Part shown: positions 14,915 through 16,634 of the stretch, piece after piece
How the letters are laid out: every line of letters begins with the position of its first letter
Numbering within the stretch: the first letter of the stretch is position 1
The notes under the pieces: generated by a model
Told to the model about the DNA's origin: nothing
What the model saw: only the letters and a program-made list of their open reading frames with translations
The model's database searches: none
Position numbers and translations under genes: made by a program
From: Paracoccaceae bacterium
GTDB taxonomy: Bacteria > Pseudomonadota > Alphaproteobacteria > Rhodobacterales > Rhodobacteraceae
DNA: 16,634 nucleotides
Direction of reading: 5' to 3'
Assembly: GCA_003535335.1 (NCBI GenBank)
Contig: DOHJ01000180.1
Location: 1-16,634 of the forward strand

Positions 14915-15592
14915 ATGAACAAAGCTCCGATAGAAACACCCTATTTCGGGCCAAAAGGAACGCCGATGGGCGACGGGCGCATAAATGCAAGATCGGCGGT
15001 GAAGAATGGCGCGGCGATTTACGACTGCATCGCGGCTTATCTGCCCGAACGCGGCACGGTTTTGGAGCTGGCCAGCGGCACGGGACAGCACATTGCCCAA
15101 TTGGCAACGCGCCATCCCCGGATAAACTGGCAACCCAGCGATGTGATTGATGAACGGATGGCGTCAATAAACGCCTGGCGCGAACATGCGGGGGCAAAAA
15201 ACCTGCTGGCCCCGATTTTGCTGGATGCTTGCGGCGACTGGCATGAACAATTGCCCGATGATATTGGCCTGATCCATCTGGCCAACCTGTTTCATGTCAT
15301 CAGCAAAGACGCGGCGCAGAACGTCATTCGGGGCGCGGCCGATGCGCTAACCCAAGGCGGGTATTTCTTTGTTTACGGACCATTTCGGGTTGGCGGTGAA
15401 TTCCGCAGCCAGTCCGATGCCGGTTTTCATGCCAGCCTGACCCGCAAACACCACGCGGTTGGCTATAAAGATCTGGAATGGATGCAACACCAAATGGCCG
15501 CTGCGGGACTGGAGTTTTGCAACCTGCATGACATGCCCGCCAATAATCTGGTGCTGGTGGCCTGCAAGGGGTGTGCGCCCCGTATTTCATAA
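14915..15592 (+). CDS. DUF938 family SAM-dependent methyltransferase-like protein
   Basis: The 225-residue protein belongs to DUF938, a class I methyltransferase-fold family of unknown substrate. SAM-binding motif I is VLELASGTGQHIAQLA (49-64), with the acidic Glu51 before the glycine loop. The block around WQPSDVID (72-79) supplies the second-strand Asp76, and YFFVYGPFRVGG (150-161) fits the fourth to fifth strand region. The start at 14915 is set by AAAGGA at 14901-14906; the frame remains open to 14783 but that part lies over gloB. It ends within a 13-base tandem repeat. The divergent gloB and the following methyltransferase-like gene form its neighbourhood. The substrate cannot be inferred. 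Confidence 0.85.
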   Translation: MNKAPIETPYFGPKGTPMGDGRINARSAVKNGAAIYDCIAAYLPERGTVLELASGTGQHIAQLATRHPRINWQPSDVIDERMASINAWREHAGAKNLLAPILLDACGDWHEQLPDDIGLIHLANLFHVISKDAAQNVIRGAADALTQGGYFFVYGPFRVGGEFRSQSDAGFHASLTRKHHAVGYKDLEWMQHQMAAAGLEFCNLHDMPANNLVLVACKGCAPRIS

Positions 15593-15619
15593 CCGTATTC
15601 CATAGCTGTATTTCATAAA
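15581..15619 (+). repeat. Triple 13-bp tandem repeat over the DUF938 stop codon
   Basis: Three adjacent 13-base units occur: CGTATTTCATAAC (15581-15593), CGTATTCCATAGC (15594-15606) and TGTATTTCATAAA (15607-15619). Units 2 and 3 each differ from unit 1 at two positions. Unit 1 encodes the last residues of the DUF938 protein (Arg-Ile-Ser-stop). Because 13 is not a multiple of three, the TAA/TAG of successive units falls in the three different reading frames. Confidence 0.85.
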
Positions 15620-15692
15620 CTTGCAACTGGCGGATGATCTCTGGGTTTTAGTGTGCTAAGAGCAGATAAATGCAGCCAGACAGGTAATCAAA

Positions 15693-16505
15693 ATGCATCT
15701 TGATGTGCTTGACATGAAAGCCTTTTATTATCGCTCCATGCTGGGCCGTGTGGCGCAAAATGCGGTGCGTGGTCGCTTGCTGGAATTGTGGCCCGAGGCC
15801 CGTGGCCAAACCGTGGTTGGTTTTGGCTTTGCCGTGCCGTTGCTGCGCCCCTATTTGCCACAGGCCCGCCGTGTTACCGGTTTAATGCCGGGACCGCAGG
15901 GGGTGATGTCATGGCCGGCGGGGCAGGTCAATGTTTCGGTGCTGTGCGAAGAAACCCTGTGGCCGATCGACACCGGATCGGTTGATAAACTGGTGGTGAT
16001 GCACGGGCTGGAAACCAGCGAACATGCTTGGGATTTGCTACAGGAATGTTACCGCGTTCTGGGCCCCGGTGGCAGCGCGGTGTTTGTGGTGCCAAACCGG
16101 GTTGGCCTGTGGGCGCGCAGCGATAAAACACCGTTCGGATACGGGCGTCCCTACAGTTTGCATCAGCTTGAGGCCCAGCTGAAAAGCCACGGTTTAATTC
16201 CCGAACGCCACCGCTCGGCGCTGTATTCACCGCCATCTGCCAAACGGTTCTGGCTGCGCACGGCGGGGATGTTTGAAAGCATCGGGCAACGATTGCCGAT
16301 GATCACGGCCGGCGGGGTTTTGATGGTCGAGGTTAGCAAACAGATACCGGCCCCCAAACGCCCGGGGCTAAGCGAGGCGGTGCGCCGGCCTTTGCGGATA
16401 CTGGAGGGGATGAAGGTGCCCGAGGCAAAACCGGTGGCGGGGTTAAGCGGCCACAGCCCGACTTGCCAAAACCGCGCTGATAAGGCAGATTGCCCGCCAT
16501 GGTAG
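15693..16505 (+). CDS. Methyltransferase-like protein with degenerate SAM motifs
   Basis: This is a 270-residue protein with a class I methyltransferase-type core. The later elements are clear: [19 protein letters not shown] (89-107) as the motif with the fourth strand, and [17 protein letters not shown] (120-136) as the typical post-strand loop of Methyltransf_11 proteins. The first elements are unusual: motif I reads [11 protein letters not shown] (41-51) with no acidic residue before the glycines, and the second strand reads [12 protein letters not shown] (60-71) where an Asp/Glu would normally hold the ribose. Residues 230-270 look disordered and hold two Cys. AGG at 15682-15684 precedes the ATG by 8 bases. 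Similar proteins occur near gloB in Rhodobacterales as far as I recall. Enzymatic activity is uncertain. Confidence 0.8.
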   Translation: MHLDVLDMKAFYYRSMLGRVAQNAVRGRLLELWPEARGQTVVGFGFAVPLLRPYLPQARRVTGLMPGPQGVMSWPAGQVNVSVLCEETLWPIDTGSVDKLVVMHGLETSEHAWDLLQECYRVLGPGGSAVFVVPNRVGLWARSDKTPFGYGRPYSLHQLEAQLKSHGLIPERHRSALYSPPSAKRFWLRTAGMFESIGQRLPMITAGGVLMVEVSKQIPAPKRPGLSEAVRRPLRILEGMKVPEAKPVAGLSGHSPTCQNRADKADCPPW

Positions 16506-16634
16506 AGATTGCAGATATCAATGATCGGGAAAGTCTGGAAAAATGGCTGGATGGCCAAAGCCGCGAGGTGTCGATCTGGATGGGACGCCGCGCCGCCGCG
16601 GGGGTGCTGCCAGTCTATTGGCGGTGGGTTGCCT
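16499..16634 (+). CDS. 5' end of a hypothetical protein (partial)
   Basis: An ATG at 16499 overlaps the end of the methyltransferase-like gene by 7 bases, and the frame stays open to the window edge (45 codons). The start reads [20 protein letters not shown], continuing with an Arg/Ala-rich stretch and then [15 protein letters not shown] at 16482-16485 is a rather distant ribosome site, so translation may be coupled to the upstream gene. I recognise no domain in the visible part. The overlap and coding-like residue pattern support a real gene. Confidence 0.65.
   Translation, partial: MVEIADINDRESLEKWLDGQSREVSIWMGRRAAAGVLPVYWRWVA

Overview
The window looks like a stretch of core chromosome from an alphaproteobacterium of the order Rhodobacterales (Roseobacter/Rhodobacter group). 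The basis is protein content rather than any marker comparison: a stand-alone Hint-domain protein of the type common in that group, a cysteine-free 206-residue ribosomal protein S4, a hisC-tyrA pair, DUF2125 and extensin-like envelope proteins, and a gloB/DUF938/degenerate-methyltransferase neighbourhood. Base composition looks moderate for the group, with A+T-rich intergenic regions. I see no insertion sequence, prophage, CRISPR array, tRNA or rRNA gene.

Layout. Positions 1-54 are the 3' end of an unidentified gene followed by a strong terminator. A Hint-domain gene (285-1361), rpsD (1544-2164, with its own leader and a GAAA-capped terminator) and a yqhA/UPF0114 membrane protein gene (2257-2787) follow on the plus strand. 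Next is a compact operon: hisC (2879-3979), tyrA-type dehydrogenase (3960-4877, overlapping hisC) and a secreted extensin-like protein (4886-5806). It converges, one base apart, on a minus-strand DUF2125 gene (5808-6821). A ChaC-like gamma-glutamylcyclotransferase gene (6887-7435) diverges from DUF2125. After it comes a translationally coupled pair: a MotA/TolQ/ExbB-type proton-channel protein (7511-8701) and a MotB-like protein with one membrane segment, a very long coiled coil and an OmpA-type peptidoglycan-binding end (8701-10596). On the minus strand, clpA (11586-13901) is coupled by a TGATG overlap to a secreted M23 endopeptidase gene (10615-11586), and gloB (14008-14823) lies upstream of clpA. 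Divergent from gloB are a DUF938 methyltransferase-fold gene (14915-15592), a second methyltransferase-like gene (15693-16505) and the 5' end of an unknown gene (16499 to the window end).

How they fit together. Amino-acid biosynthesis is represented by hisC-tyrA. Glutathione chemistry appears twice: ChaC-like cleavage of glutathione, and GloB hydrolysis of S-D-lactoylglutathione. Cell-envelope work recurs: a VanY-like extensin protein, DUF2125, a peptidoglycan-anchored stator-like complex and an M23 endopeptidase. The most interesting unexplained items are the stator-like pair with no recognisable rotor or effector nearby, the coupling of clpA to a secreted murein hydrolase, a methyltransferase-like protein that lacks the usual acidic SAM-binding residues, and a 13-bp triple tandem repeat that places stop codons in all three frames at the end of the DUF938 gene. 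None of these proves a new system; they are the places to look first.
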